Source of the DNA: JAVKSM01 sp039583705
GTDB taxonomy: Bacteria; Actinomycetota; Actinomycetes; Mycobacteriales; Pseudonocardiaceae
NCBI GenBank assembly: GCA_039583705.1
Contig: JAVKSM010000110.1
Coordinates: 1-10,930, forward strand
Direction: 5' to 3'
Length of the DNA stretch: 10,930 nucleotides
Below, in pieces: positions 1-5,217 of the stretch. Each line of letters begins with the position of its first letter. The stretch's first letter is position 1. The notes under the pieces were generated by a model. That model searched no databases. It was not told where the DNA came from and saw only the letters and a list, made by a program, of their open reading frames with translations. The translations under genes and the position numbers were made by a program.

Positions 1-723
1 GCGCAGCAGCAGCTCCGGCGTGGCACCCACCAAGCCGTCGACCGCGAACGTCCAACACTCCGGATAGCGCGCCGCGAGCCCGCTCAGCAGGAACCGGGGG
101 TCGATCGGAACCTCGGCCTCGGCGAGCAGGTCGTGCGCCAGCACCACCTTCGTCAGCTCCCCGGACCGCATCCGGGCCACCGCGCGGGCCACCGCCGCCC
201 GCCACCGGGTGACCGGGAGCTGGCCGTCGGAGTAGCGGATACGACCGGGCGGCCGGACTGGACGCACCCGCGGAGTGTCGACCGCCCGCGAGACCGCCCG
301 CGAGACCGCTGGCGAGACCGCCCGCGACCGGGCCGGGGCTGCCTCGGTCAGCCAGGTGGCGCCCACCCGCCGACCGACTGTGACCTGCGGCACGACGAGC
401 ACCGACGCCCCCGGGCTGTCGGCGAAAGCGAAGCTGACGAAGGCCACTGGCCCGCTGCCCGGCAGCCCGACCTCGTCGTCGGTGTCCAAGCGGGCGGCGA
501 AGTCCAGCCAGGCGGCCTCGAGCTCGGCGAAGCGCTGCGGACCGGTCGCGGTGAACCGCGCCACCTCGCCCCACCCCACGAGCCCGTCGCCGCCGGTGAG
601 CCAGCACAACGGGTCGGGGGCACCCGGCAGCGCTCCGATCAACGGGGCCCCCGCCAGCGGGCTGGGGCCCTCGACGCGGCGGGAGTGGATCCGCATCCGG
701 GTGGACGTCGCCACGGTGGTCAC
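1..723 (-). CDS. menF: Isochorismate synthase (MenF/EntC family), N-terminal part, cut by left window edge
   Basis: Predicted to isomerise chorismate to isochorismate, the committed step into menaquinone (or siderophore) synthesis. Read on the minus strand, the frame is open for 241 codons from GTG at 723 to the window edge. The N-terminal half is variable and ends in a repetitive Arg/Ala/Val/Ser linker at about residues 132-147. The conserved chorismate-binding domain then begins. It shows a GELTKVVLAHDLL segment, whose lysine (about residue 192) matches the general base of EntC/MenF, and a GLVGATPELL segment at about 230-239, typical of this superfamily. The C-terminal catalytic residues lie outside the window. 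The start is chosen because a TACCCT -10-like element sits 6 nt before the GTG (leaderless type). An alternative GTG at 744-742 lies upstream of that element. The menG neighbour favours a menaquinone role over a siderophore role. Anthranilate or salicylate synthase is a less likely alternative. Confidence 0.92.
   Translation of the reverse strand, partial: MTTVATSTRMRIHSRRVEGPSPLAGAPLIGALPGAPDPLCWLTGGDGLVGWGEVARFTATGPQRFAELEAAWLDFAARLDTDDEVGLPGSGPVAFVSFAFADSPGASVLVVPQVTVGRRVGATWLTEAAPARSRAVSPAVSRAVSRAVDTPRVRPVRPPGRIRYSDGQLPVTRWRAAVARAVARMRSGELTKVVLAHDLLAEAEVPIDPRFLLSGLAARYPECWTFAVDGLVGATPELLLR
281..328. repeat. 12-bp tandem repeat, four copies, inside menF
   Basis: Four head-to-tail 12-bp units run from 281 to 328. 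Units 1 and 2 are identical (accgcccgcgag). Unit 3 has two changes and unit 4 differs in its last base. The period is a multiple of three, so the menF frame is kept and the unit encodes an Arg-Ala-Val-Ser type motif in the linker before the chorismate-binding domain. Probably a slippage-derived, length-tolerant linker. Confidence 0.85.
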
Positions 724-729
724 GCGACG

Positions 730-735
730 AGGGTA
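730..735 (-). promoter_or_regulatory. -10-like element TACCCT of a leaderless menF promoter
   Basis: On the minus strand TACCCT fits the actinobacterial TANNNT -10 pattern and ends 6 nt before the menF GTG. Transcription would therefore begin at or next to the start codon, giving a leaderless mRNA. No Shine-Dalgarno sequence precedes the GTG, which agrees. No convincing -35 hexamer is visible. This is inferred from pattern and spacing only. Confidence 0.55.
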
Positions 736-808
736 TGTCGCCACGGCCCGCGCGGCGCTTCCGGGCGAGGAGGTGGACCATCACGCCTCGGCCTGGAAGC
801 AGCCCCGT

Positions 809-814
809 TAGGCT
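809..814 (+). promoter_or_regulatory. -10-like element TAGGCT of a leaderless promoter for the DUF3592 gene
   Basis: TAGGCT matches TANNNT and lies 7 nt before the ATG at 822, the spacing expected if transcription starts at the start codon. No ribosome-binding site is present. With the menF element at 730-735 it defines a divergent promoter region within 724-821. No clear -35 is visible. Confidence 0.55.
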
Positions 815-821
815 CACGCGC

Positions 822-1301
822 ATGGCCAGCCGGCAGGGACACCTGGCGCACGAGCTGCGGTTGCTGGTCCTGCCGCTGGTGCGCCCGGTGGTGCGGCACG
901 GCCCGGAGGTCGTGATCGGTATCGCCGTCCTGCTCAGCGTGCTCGGGCTGCTGGTGCTCGTCGGGGCCGCCCGCGACGACGTGGCCATCGAGGCGCACCT
1001 CGGGCAGGCCACCGCGCAGGTGCTCGACGGGTCGACGTGGGTGCGTACGCTGGTGCGCTTCACCACTCCCGACGGCCAGGTCCACACCCCGGAGCTGGGT
1101 GTGGCCTACCCCCGGGGGCTGCGGGCCGGCGAGCTGGTCCGGGTGCAGTACGACACGACGAAGCCGGACCTGGTGCGCGTGGCCGGGCGTAGTTGGGTCG
1201 TCGGACTTGGGCCGGTGCTGGGCGGGATCGCCGTGCTCTGGGCGCTCGCGCTGCCCCTGGCCGGGTGGCTGCGCGCCCGGAGGCGCCGCAACACCGGCTG
1301 A
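822..1301 (+). CDS. DUF3592-type membrane protein, two transmembrane helices
   Basis: A 159-residue protein with a hydrophobic segment at about residues 30-50, a soluble stretch of roughly 75 residues, and a second hydrophobic segment at about 126-150 followed by a basic tail (RARRRR). Both ends are predicted cytoplasmic, with the middle domain outside. The soluble part looks beta-rich and ends in VQYDTTKP, resembling the V-x-YDP-x-x-P signature of the DUF3592 family, whose biochemical role is unknown. ATG 822 is preferred over an in-frame ATG at 735. The earlier start would add 29 Arg/Pro-rich residues and begin inside the menF promoter, whereas a TAGGCT element sits 7 nt before 822. The gene lies between menF and menG with a 46-bp gap to menG. 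A link to quinone metabolism or the respiratory membrane is suggested only by position. Confidence 0.8.
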   Translation: MASRQGHLAHELRLLVLPLVRPVVRHGPEVVIGIAVLLSVLGLLVLVGAARDDVAIEAHLGQATAQVLDGSTWVRTLVRFTTPDGQVHTPELGVAYPRGLRAGELVRVQYDTTKPDLVRVAGRSWVVGLGPVLGGIAVLWALALPLAGWLRARRRRNTG

Positions 1302-1330
1302 GGCGGGCACCGGATGGGGGCGGGCACCGG
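1302..1330 (+). repeat. 12-bp direct repeat in the DUF3592-menG gap
   Basis: The sequence ggcgggcaccgg occurs exactly twice, at 1302-1313 and 1319-1330, with a 17-bp period. It begins just after the DUF3592 stop codon and ends 4 bp before the menG -10-like element. It could be a tandem operator covering the -35 region, or a chance GC-rich duplication. Confidence 0.6.
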
Positions 1331-1334
1331 CTCG

Positions 1335-1340
1335 TACGCT
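1335..1340 (+). promoter_or_regulatory. -10-like element TACGCT of a leaderless menG promoter
   Basis: TACGCT fits TANNNT and ends 7 nt before the menG GTG at 1348. No ribosome-binding site lies before that GTG, so a leaderless transcript is the simplest reading. menG would then have its own promoter as well as any read-through from the DUF3592 gene. Confidence 0.5.
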
Positions 1341-1347
1341 GGCCGGC

Positions 1348-2124
1348 GTGGGTAGAGCCGGCCTGGACAAGGACCCGCGCGAGGTCGCGGCGATGTTCGA
1401 CGGGGTGGCCCGCCGCTACGACCGCACCAACACGGTGCTGTCCTTCGGCCGGGACCGGGCCTGGCGGCGGGCCACCCAGGCGCTGCTGGCTCCCCGACCG
1501 GGTGAGCGGGTGCTCGACCTGGCCGCCGGCACCGCGGTCTCGACCGTCGGGCTGGCCGGCAGCGGGGCCGTCGCCGTCGCGGCCGACCTCAGCCTCGGCA
1601 TGCTGCGCGCCGGCCGGGCGCGGGCTGTCCCCATGGTCGCCGCCGACGGGCTGCACCTGCCGTTCGCCGCCGCCGCGTTCGACGCCGTGACGATCTCCTT
1701 CGGCCTGCGCAACCTCGTCGACCCGGACGCCGGGCTGGCTGAGCTCGCGCGGGTGACCCGGCCCGGCGGCCGGCTGGTGGTCTGCGAGTTCTCGACGCCG
1801 ACGCTCGCGCCGCTGCGGACCGTCTACCTCCGCTACCTTGTGCGGGGATTGCCCGCCATCGCCATGCGGGTGAGCAGCAACCCCGACGCCTACGTCTACC
1901 TGGCCGACTCCATCCGGGCCTGGCCCGACCAGGCGGCGCTCGCCGCCCGCGTCGACGCCGCCGGCTGGGCCGGCACGACCTGGTGCAACCTGACCGGCGG
2001 GATCGTCGCGCTGCACCATGCCGTCAAACCTGGGACCGGTGGCTCCGCTCACCCGCTGACGCCCACGAGGAGGGGAGGCGAGGAGCCCGCAGCAGGACAT
2101 ACACTGCCGAGATCGACTTCGTGA
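1348..2124 (+). CDS. menG: Demethylmenaquinone methyltransferase (UbiE/MenG family)
   Basis: Transfers a methyl group from S-adenosylmethionine to the ring of demethylmenaquinone, the last ring step of menaquinone synthesis. The protein has 258 residues from GTG 1348. UbiE-family features appear in order: MFDGVARRYDRTN...S.G...AWR (about 16-40), SAM motif I VLDLAAGTA (55-63), AADLSLGML (motif II region), ISFGLRNLVDP (about 116-126), the RVTRPGGRLVVCEFS motif (about 135-150), and NPDAYVYLADSI followed by LTGGIVALHHAVKPG near the end. The frame is open further upstream, but GTG 1348 gives the family's usual N-terminus and has a -10-like element 7 nt before it. The family normally ends near HHAVKPG; here about 29 extra low-complexity residues follow, overlapping the leader signals of the next gene. 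Neighbouring menF and the reductase support a menaquinone role. Confidence 0.95.
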   Translation: MGRAGLDKDPREVAAMFDGVARRYDRTNTVLSFGRDRAWRRATQALLAPRPGERVLDLAAGTAVSTVGLAGSGAVAVAADLSLGMLRAGRARAVPMVAADGLHLPFAAAAFDAVTISFGLRNLVDPDAGLAELARVTRPGGRLVVCEFSTPTLAPLRTVYLRYLVRGLPAIAMRVSSNPDAYVYLADSIRAWPDQAALAARVDAAGWAGTTWCNLTGGIVALHHAVKPGTGGSAHPLTPTRRGGEEPAAGHTLPRSTS

Positions 2125-2136
2125 ACCTCTCTTCAC
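2121..2136. promoter_or_regulatory. Perfect inverted repeat GTGAA-N6-TTCAC ahead of the reductase gene
   Basis: Arms GTGAA (2121-2125) and TTCAC (2132-2136) flank a 6-nt centre. The palindrome spans the menG stop codon and directly abuts the ribosome-binding site AAGGAGA (2137-2143) of the reductase gene. It could be a protein operator or an RNA hairpin affecting translation. The half-sites resemble those of Rex (TTGTGAA-N4-TTCACAA), but the spacer is 2 bp too long. A TACACT -10-like element at 2100-2105 would place a transcript start near 2112. Confidence 0.45.
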
Positions 2137-2146
2137 AAGGAGACGC

Positions 2147-3442
2147 ATGTCCCGCCCCGCGAGGAGCCCGGGCGCCAGCCAGGATGCCGATGTCATCGTG
2201 GTCGGCGCCGGTCCGGCCGGCTCCACGGCTGCCACGTACCTGGCACGGTCCGGGCTGGACGTGCTGCTGCTCGAGAAGGCTGTCTTTCCCCGCGACAAGG
2301 TCTGTGGCGACGGGCTGACCCCGCGCGGGGTCAAGCAGCTCATCGACCTCGGCGTCGACACCAGTGTCGACGCCGGGTGGTTGCACAACAAGGGCCTGCG
2401 GGTCTGCGGCGGCGGCCACAGCATCGAGCTGGACTGGCCCGAGCTCGCCGCGTTCCCGCCGTACGGCGCGGTCCGGGCGCGCCACGACTTCGACCACATG
2501 CTCGTCCGGCACGCCGAGAAGGCCGGTGCCCGGCTGCGCGAGCAGACCACCGTCACCCGGGCCGTCACCGACGAGCGCACCGGGCGGGTGGTCGGGGTCG
2601 CCGCCAAGCAGGGCCCCGACAAGACATCGGTGACCTTCCGGGCGCCGCTCACGCTGGCCTGCGACGGGGTGTCGGCTCGGCTCGCGCTGTCCCTGGGCAT
2701 CGCCAAGCGTGACGACCGGCCGATGGGAGTGGCCGTGCGCCGCTACTACACCAGCCCGCGCACCCATGACGACTATCTCGAGTCACACCTGGAGCTGTGG
2801 GACCGCTCCGGTCCCGAGCCGCGGCTGTTGCCCGGCTACGGCTGGATCTTCGGGATGGGGGACGGGACCGCCAACGTGGGGCTGGGCATCCTGTCCACCT
2901 CCACCGCCTATGGCAAGACCGACTACCGCGCGATGCTGCGGTGCTGGCTGGACGCGCTGCCCGAGCAGTGGGGTCTGCGCGAGCCCAACGCGGTCGGTGG
3001 GATCGGCGGCGCCGCGCTGCCGATGGGCTTCAACCGTACCCCGCACTACCGGGACGGCCTGCTGCTCGTCGGCGATGCCGGCGGGATGGTCAACCCGTTC
3101 AACGGCGAGGGCATCGCCTACGCCTTGGAGTCCGCCCGGCTCGCCGCGGAGTGCGCGGTCCAGGCGCACTTCCGCCCCGGTGCGTCGGGGCGGGAGAAGG
3201 CGCTGTCGGCCTACCCGGTGGTGATGCGGCAGCGGCTGGGCAGCTACTACCGGATGGGCAACAACTTCGCCCGCGCCATCGGCAACCCGACGCTGATGCG
3301 GTTGGCCACCCGCTACGGGCTGCCCCGGCGCACGCTGATGCGCTTCATGCTCAAGCTGCTCGCCAACCTCTACGACCCGCGGGACGGTGACGCGATGGAC
3401 CGCGTCCTCTTGGCCATGAACCGGCTCACACCGAGCCGCTAG
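2147..3442 (+). CDS. Geranylgeranyl reductase family flavoprotein, probable menaquinone reductase (MenJ-like)
   Basis: FAD-dependent reductase of 431 residues, expected to saturate one or more double bonds of a polyprenyl chain. In actinobacteria the likely substrate is the menaquinone tail, as for mycobacterial MenJ. The N-terminal Rossmann motif is VIVVGAGPAGS (about 16-26), with the ribose-binding acid at E43. It is followed by the family's KVCGDGLTPRG segment containing C53. The second FAD motif, LLLVGDAGGMVNPFNGEG, starts near residue 304. Length and motif order match the TIGR02032-type geranylgeranyl reductases. ATG 2147 has a good ribosome-binding site (AAGGAGA, 3 nt away) and lies 22 nt after menG. 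Sitting directly after menG and before complex I supports action on menaquinone. A role in other prenyl lipids cannot be excluded, and the number of bonds reduced cannot be read from the sequence. Confidence 0.88.
   Translation: MSRPARSPGASQDADVIVVGAGPAGSTAATYLARSGLDVLLLEKAVFPRDKVCGDGLTPRGVKQLIDLGVDTSVDAGWLHNKGLRVCGGGHSIELDWPELAAFPPYGAVRARHDFDHMLVRHAEKAGARLREQTTVTRAVTDERTGRVVGVAAKQGPDKTSVTFRAPLTLACDGVSARLALSLGIAKRDDRPMGVAVRRYYTSPRTHDDYLESHLELWDRSGPEPRLLPGYGWIFGMGDGTANVGLGILSTSTAYGKTDYRAMLRCWLDALPEQWGLREPNAVGGIGGAALPMGFNRTPHYRDGLLLVGDAGGMVNPFNGEGIAYALESARLAAECAVQAHFRPGASGREKALSAYPVVMRQRLGSYYRMGNNFARAIGNPTLMRLATRYGLPRRTLMRFMLKLLANLYDPRDGDAMDRVLLAMNRLTPSR
3422..3438 (+). terminator. Short hairpin at the 3' end of the reductase gene, weak terminator candidate
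   Basis: CGGCTC (3422-3427) and GAGCCG (3433-3438) can form a 6-bp GC-rich stem with a 5-nt loop, ending one base before the TAG stop codon. No T-run follows, so this is at best an inefficient terminator or an mRNA 3'-end structure. Part of the transcription may continue into nuoA. Confidence 0.25.
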
Positions 3443-3451
3443 AGGCCCTGG

Positions 3452-3470
3452 TTAGGATTGCCTCACCTGG
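3452..3470. promoter_or_regulatory. DtxR/IdeR-like iron-box candidate upstream of nuoA
   Basis: The 19-mer ttaggattgcctcacctgg agrees with the DtxR/IdeR consensus TTAGGTTAGSCTAACCTAA at 14 of 19 positions, counting S as G or C. It lies in the 96-bp gap between the reductase gene and nuoA, just upstream of or overlapping the expected -35 region of the nuoA promoter candidate. The match is moderate and could arise by chance in a window this size; only the location makes it interesting. Confidence 0.3.
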
Positions 3471-3490
3471 GCGACACGCCGGCCGACGAC

Positions 3491-3496
3491 TAGGGT
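3491..3496 (+). promoter_or_regulatory. -10-like element TAGGGT, candidate nuo operon promoter
   Basis: TAGGGT fits TANNNT and would place a transcript start near 3503, giving a leader of about 36 nt with the ribosome-binding site at 3525-3533. No clear -35 is visible. A second TANNNT match, TAGGAT at 3453-3458, lies inside the iron-box-like sequence. The 96-bp gap is the only substantial one in front of the nuo genes and is the natural place for the operon promoter. Confidence 0.4.
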
Positions 3497-3538
3497 GGAA
3501 CCGGAGTTTCGGCCGATCGGGAAAGGAAAGGGACGTCC

Positions 3539-3904
3539 ATGCTCCAGCCTTACGTCCCCCTCGTGCTCATGCTCGGGTTGGCCGGAGCCTTCGCGCTCTT
3601 CTCGGTCACCGCGGCCCCCTACATCGGGCCACGTCGCTACAACCGGGCCAAGCTCGACTCCTACGAATGCGGCATCGAGCCCTCGCCGCAGCCGGTGGTC
3701 GGCGGCGGGAGGATGCCTGTCGCGTACTACCTGACGGCGATGTTGTTCATCCTCTTCGACATCGAGATGGTCTTCCTCTACCCGTTCGCGATCAACGCCG
3801 ACGTGCTCGGCACGTTCGGGTTGGTGGAGATCGGGTTGTTCATCGCCACGGTCGGCTTCGCCTACGCCTATGTCTGGCGGCGCGGCGGCCTGGATTGGAA
3901 CTAG
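3539..3904 (+). CDS. nuoA: NADH-quinone oxidoreductase subunit A
   Basis: Small membrane subunit of complex I, 121 residues, the family's normal size. Three transmembrane helices are predicted at about residues 5-26, 62-84 and 93-113. The first loop carries the conserved YECGIEP (42-48), and helix 2 contains AMLFILFDIEMVFLYP with the conserved acids D74 and E76. The loop carrying YECG lies near the quinone cavity and takes part in the coupling between quinone chemistry and proton pumping. ATG 3539 is supported by a purine-rich ribosome-binding site (GGAAAGGGA, 3525-3533) 5 nt upstream. First gene of the nuo cluster, 3 nt before nuoB. Confidence 0.97.
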   Translation: MLQPYVPLVLMLGLAGAFALFSVTAAPYIGPRRYNRAKLDSYECGIEPSPQPVVGGGRMPVAYYLTAMLFILFDIEMVFLYPFAINADVLGTFGLVEIGLFIATVGFAYAYVWRRGGLDWN

Positions 3905-3907
3905 CTC

Positions 3908-4456
3908 ATGGGACTTGAAGAGCATCTGCCCAGCGGCGTCCTGTTGACCAGCGTCGAGAAGCTGGTCAACTGGACGCGGAAGTCGTCGCTGTGGCCGGCG
4001 ACGTTCGGGCTGGCGTGCTGCGCCATCGAGATGATGACCACCGGCGGCCCGCGCTACGACCTGGCCCGCTTCGGGATGGAGGTCTTCCGGGCCAGCCCGC
4101 GGCAGGCCGACCTCATGATCGTCGCCGGTCGGGTGAGCAACAAGATGGCCCCGGTCCTGCGCCAGATCTACGACCAGATGCCCGAGCCGCGCTGGGTGCT
4201 CTCGATGGGTGTCTGCGCGTCCTCCGGCGGGATGTTCAACAACTACGCGATCGTGCAGGGCGTCGACCACGTCGTCCCGGTCGACATGTACCTGCCGGGC
4301 TGCCCGCCGCGGCCGGAGATGCTCATAGACGCCATCCTCAAGCTCCATGAGAAGATCATGCACGAGCCGCTCGGCGCCAAGCGCGCCGCGGCGCAGGCCG
4401 CCAGCGGGCAGCGTGTCGAGCTGCTGCCGTCGTCGGTCCGGTACGCGAAGAGGTGA
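3908..4456 (+). CDS. nuoB: NADH-quinone oxidoreductase subunit B (cluster N2)
   Basis: Peripheral-arm subunit that carries the terminal 4Fe-4S cluster N2, which passes electrons to menaquinone. The protein has 182 residues. The four N2 ligands are intact: the tandem cysteines C37-C38 in FGLACCAIEMM, C103 in SMGVCASSGG, and C132 in LPGCPPRPE. The conserved RYDLARFGMEVFRASPRQAD and GRVSNKMAPVLRQ regions are present. It starts 3 nt after the nuoA stop with only a weak ribosome-binding site, so translation probably depends on nuoA. The C-terminal 25 residues are Ala/Arg-rich and unconserved, as is common in actinobacterial NuoB. Confidence 0.98.
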   Translation: MGLEEHLPSGVLLTSVEKLVNWTRKSSLWPATFGLACCAIEMMTTGGPRYDLARFGMEVFRASPRQADLMIVAGRVSNKMAPVLRQIYDQMPEPRWVLSMGVCASSGGMFNNYAIVQGVDHVVPVDMYLPGCPPRPEMLIDAILKLHEKIMHEPLGAKRAAAQAASGQRVELLPSSVRYAKR

Positions 4457-5217
4457 TGGCAGTGAGCGAGCCGGGACCCGAGCACACCGAGGCGACCGAC
4501 CGGCAGGCCAAGACCGACGTCGACCGGCACACCTACGACGCCCCGGACGCAGGTGGCGGGCTGGTGGCCGGCCGGGGTCGCCGCGGGATGTTCGGGGTGC
4601 AGGACGGTGGCGACACCACCGGCTTCGGTGGGCTCCGGCTGCCGCCCTATGTCCCGGCGCCGGCGCGGCGCCCGTTCGGCGGGTACTTCGACGAGCTCAC
4701 CGACGAGCTGCTCGCGGCGCTGGCCGAGAAGGGCGTAGCGGCCGACGCCATCCAGCAGGTGACCGTTGACCGTGGCGAGCTCACCTGGTACGTGCGGCGC
4801 GATCACCTGCTCGAGCTGTGCCGGACGCTGCGCGACGACCCCGCGCTGCGCTTCGAGTTGTGCGTGAGCGTCTCCGGGGTGGACTACGGCGTCGACGTGC
4901 CGCAGCGGCTGCACGCTGTCTACCACCTGCTGTCGATGACCTACCGGCGGCGGGTCCGGCTGGAGGTTGTGGTCGGCGTCGACGACCCGCACGTGCCCAG
5001 CATCCTCGAGGTGTACCCGACGGCCGACTGGCACGAGCGCGAGACCTGGGACATGTACGGCATCGTCTTCGACGGCCACCCCGGGCTCACCCGGATCCTC
5101 ATGCCCGACGACTGGGACGGCCACCCGCAGCGCAAGGACTACCCGCTCGGCGGGATCCCCGTGGAGTACAAGGGAGCGGAGATCCCGCCGCCCGACCAGC
5201 GGAGGGCGTACACATGA
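4456..5217 (+). CDS. nuoC: NADH-quinone oxidoreductase subunit C (30 kDa subunit)
   Basis: Connecting-module subunit of complex I that supports NuoD and NuoB. It carries no cofactor. The protein has 253 residues. The first 70 or so are hydrophilic and variable, with a GRGRRGMFGVQDGGDTTGFGG segment common in actinobacterial NuoC. The conserved domain starts at about FDELTDELLAAL. The family signature runs through WHERETWDMYGIVFDGHP, LTRILMPDDWDGHP and RKDYPLGG (roughly residues 192-233). The start is uncertain: ATG 4456 shares its A with the nuoB stop (TGATG), while GTG 4462 is better spaced from the GAGG at 4450-4453, and GTG 4453 is also in frame. NuoC and NuoD are separate here, unlike the fused NuoCD of E. 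coli. Confidence 0.95.
   Translation: MAVSEPGPEHTEATDRQAKTDVDRHTYDAPDAGGGLVAGRGRRGMFGVQDGGDTTGFGGLRLPPYVPAPARRPFGGYFDELTDELLAALAEKGVAADAIQQVTVDRGELTWYVRRDHLLELCRTLRDDPALRFELCVSVSGVDYGVDVPQRLHAVYHLLSMTYRRRVRLEVVVGVDDPHVPSILEVYPTADWHERETWDMYGIVFDGHPGLTRILMPDDWDGHPQRKDYPLGGIPVEYKGAEIPPPDQRRAYT

Noticed and set aside
133..915. Plus-strand open frames over 133-915 and 275-811
   Set aside because: They lie opposite the menF frame, which shows real chorismate-binding motifs. The plus-strand products are Arg/Gly/Pro-rich and unrelated to any family I recognise.
2121..2136. CRP/FNR site reading of the palindrome before the reductase gene
   Set aside because: The CRP pattern needs TGTGA-N6-TCACA. Here the GTGA and TCAC halves are 8 bp apart, so spacing does not fit.
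1060..2706. Minus-strand open frame of about 548 codons opposite menG and the reductase gene
   Set aside because: Antisense shadow. The plus strand encodes two proteins with full family motifs, and the minus translation is low-complexity with no domain.
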